DNA from: Betaproteobacteria bacterium SCN2
GTDB lineage: Bacteria; Pseudomonadota; Gammaproteobacteria; Burkholderiales; Thiobacillaceae
NCBI GenBank assembly: GCA_008923285.1
Contig: WBSG01000007.1
Span: forward strand, 1 to 64,000
Direction: 5' to 3'
DNA length: 64,000 nucleotides
Position 1 is the first letter of the stretch; every line of letters begins with the position of its first letter. The notes under the pieces are model-generated. The model was not told the DNA's origin, did not search any database, and saw only the letters and a program-made list of their open reading frames with translations. The position numbers and the translations under genes were made by a program. Positions 62,778 to 64,000 of this stretch are shown here, piece after piece.

Positions 62778-63000
62778 GTCATTGCGAGCCCACGCCCTCG
62801 TCATTGCGAGGAGGCAAGGCCGACGAAGCAATCCAGTCAAACAAGGCTCGGCCTTCCCAAACTGGATCGCCACGGTCCTGCAGGCCTCGCGATGACATTG
62901 CAGCCGTCACTGCGAGGGGCAGTGCGACGCGGCAGTCCAGTCCAACCAGGCTCAGCCTTCCCTAACTGGATCGCCACGGCCTCCGGCCTCGCGATGACAG
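62778..63000. repeat. Host-type dispersed palindromic repeats, cluster 4
   Basis: CCGTCATTGCGAGCCC, CGTCATTGCGAGGAGGC...GCAATCCAGTCAAAC, ACTGGATCGCCACGGTCC...CGCGATGACA, CCGTCACTGCGAGGGGC...GGCAGTCCAGTCC and ACTGGATCGCCACGGCC...CGCGATGACAG follow one another up to the start of the glcD-like gene. The last unit may double as its leader. Confidence 0.85.
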
Positions 63001-63023
63001 CCTGCATCAGGACACTGTAATCA

Positions 63024-64000
63024 TGTCCAGCAACGATATCCTCCAGGCACTGACCGCAGCGTTGGGGCCGGACCGTGTATTTGCCGACGCCGACACGCTC
63101 GCGCTCTACAGCGCCGACGAGACCCCCAGGCACGTCACCCCCGCCGCGGTGCTGTTCCCCGCCAGCCACGAGCATGTGGCGGCGCTGATGCAGATCGCCC
63201 ACGCCCATAACATCCCGGTGGTGCCCAGAGGCGCCGGCTCCGGCAACGTGGGCGGCGCGCTGCCGGTCAAGAATGGTTTGGTGGTCAGCTTCGAGTGCAT
63301 GAACCAGGTCCTCGAATTCGATCCCGCGAATAGATTGATGGTGGTGCAGCCCGGCGTGGTCACCGAAGACATCGGCAAGCTCGCCCGAACAAGAAACCTC
63401 TTCTACGCACCCGACCCCGGCAGCGGCGCCTATTCGCGCATCGGCGGCAACCTCGCCATGAACGCGGCCGGCCCGCGCGCCATCAAGTACGGCGTCACGC
63501 GCGACTTCGTGCTGGGGCTGAAGGCCGTCACCGGCGACGGCAAGACCCTCGTCACCGGCTGCCGCACGTCCAAGGGCGTTACCGGCTACGACTTCACCCG
63601 CCTCCTGGTCGGCTCGGAAGGCACGCTGGCGCTCATCACCGAGGCCACGCTGAGGCTCGTGCCCGCGCCCGAAACCGTGGCCACGCTGCGCCTGTGCTTT
63701 TCCAGCAACCGCGCCGCCTGCGAGGCGGTGGAGCGCGTGATGGCGCAAAGCGTGGTGCCCTGCGCGCTGGAAATCATGGACCGCCGCTCCATCGAGGCCA
63801 TCAGGCCGACTGGCGCGGCCGACGACCTGCCCTCAGGCACCGAGGCCCTGCTGATGGTGGAAGCCGACGGCCCCGTGCGCGACGTGCCGCACCAGATCGC
63901 CGCGCTGAAAGACGCCCTCCAGGGCGACGGCCTCTTGGAAGTGCGCGAAGGCGTCACCCGCGAAGAAGCCCAGGCCTTGTGGGTTGCGAGAAAATCCCTG
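63024..64000 (+). CDS. glcD: FAD-linked oxidase (glycolate/D-lactate oxidase subunit GlcD-like), 5' part
   Basis: The frame opens M-S-S-N-D-I-L-Q-A-L-T-A-A-L-G and runs off the right edge after 325 codons. It has the VAO-type FAD-binding domain: P-V-V-P-R-G-A-G-S-G-N-V-G-G-A, F-Y-A-P-D-P-G-S and G-G-N-L-A-M-N-A-A-G-P-R, then L-V-G-S-E-G-T-L-A-L-I-T-E-A. This is GlcD, the flavin subunit oxidising glycolate or D-lactate to the keto acid; glcE and glcF usually follow. About two thirds of the protein is visible. The start is the first ATG after the repeats. Confidence 0.87.

Noticed and set aside
60198-63000. Clustered GTCATTGCGAGG-type repeats considered as a CRISPR array
   Set aside because: Spacing is irregular, orientation alternates and no cas genes are near; they fit dispersed intergenic palindromes.

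Overview
The window looks like a betaproteobacterial chromosome segment: moderately high G+C, a metE/metR pair, czc/cus-type heavy-metal efflux operons, and a core-type right end (nitroreductase, SseB-like, glcD-like). No rRNA or tRNA gene was recognised. The host cannot be named from sequence alone; Nitrosomonadales or Rhodocyclales-like is an impression only.

Layout. 0-1.4 kb: remnants of toxin-antitoxin modules (two tandem DUF2384 antitoxins, an AbrB/MazE-type antitoxin followed by a 16-codon stub of a PIN toxin) and a lipoprotein gene cut by a dispersed repeat. 1.4-9.5 kb: a cadR-controlled Cd/Zn/Co-type efflux operon (CDF transporter, CzcI, outer-membrane factor, His-rich protein, membrane-fusion protein, RND pump, small His-rich protein). 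9.6-14 kb: a short tyrosine recombinase, then metE and metR. 14-21.8 kb: a second RND operon (czcI-like, czcC, czcB, czcA, DUF3240), a lipoprotein and a drug/metabolite transporter with a histidine-rich tail. 21.9-42.4 kb: a very large copper operon, all leftward from copA to cusA (CopA and CopB, cupredoxin, two CusF-like proteins, Spy-like proteins, a second multicopper oxidase, thioredoxin-like protein, copper P-type ATPase, YHS protein, CusCBA), facing a copRS two-component system across a palindromic cop box.

42.4-49 kb: a scarred region with degenerate repeats, a small gene with an in-frame stop, a LysR regulator beside a dehydrogenase/RidA-like/SnoaL-like/cupin cluster, and a YiiD-type thioesterase gene cleanly split by a 1193-bp IS3-family element. 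49.2-52.8 kb: a short prokaryotic Argonaute with a TIR-APAZ partner (SPARTA-type defence), followed by a small gene with an HEPN-like R-N-x3-H motif that may be a third component. 53.2-59.7 kb: four tightly packed genes, three being large tyrosine recombinases and one joining a coiled-coil TnpC-like N-terminus to a P-loop kinase domain. This resembles the Tn554-type transposition module and ends exactly where a DUF455 gene is cut (about 59,856).

Right of that break the sequence changes character: host-type dispersed repeats with a GTCATTGCGAGG-like core are dense from 60.2 to 63.0 kb, and I noticed none to the left. I infer that much of what lies left of 59.86 kb, possibly including the metal-resistance blocks, is a mobile island or stacked islands carrying metal resistance plus anti-phage defence. 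A second, unrelated repeat family of about 110 bp occurs at 1.2, 10.3, 42.7 and 53.1 kb (plus a fragment near 49.06 kb), at the edges of the functional blocks.
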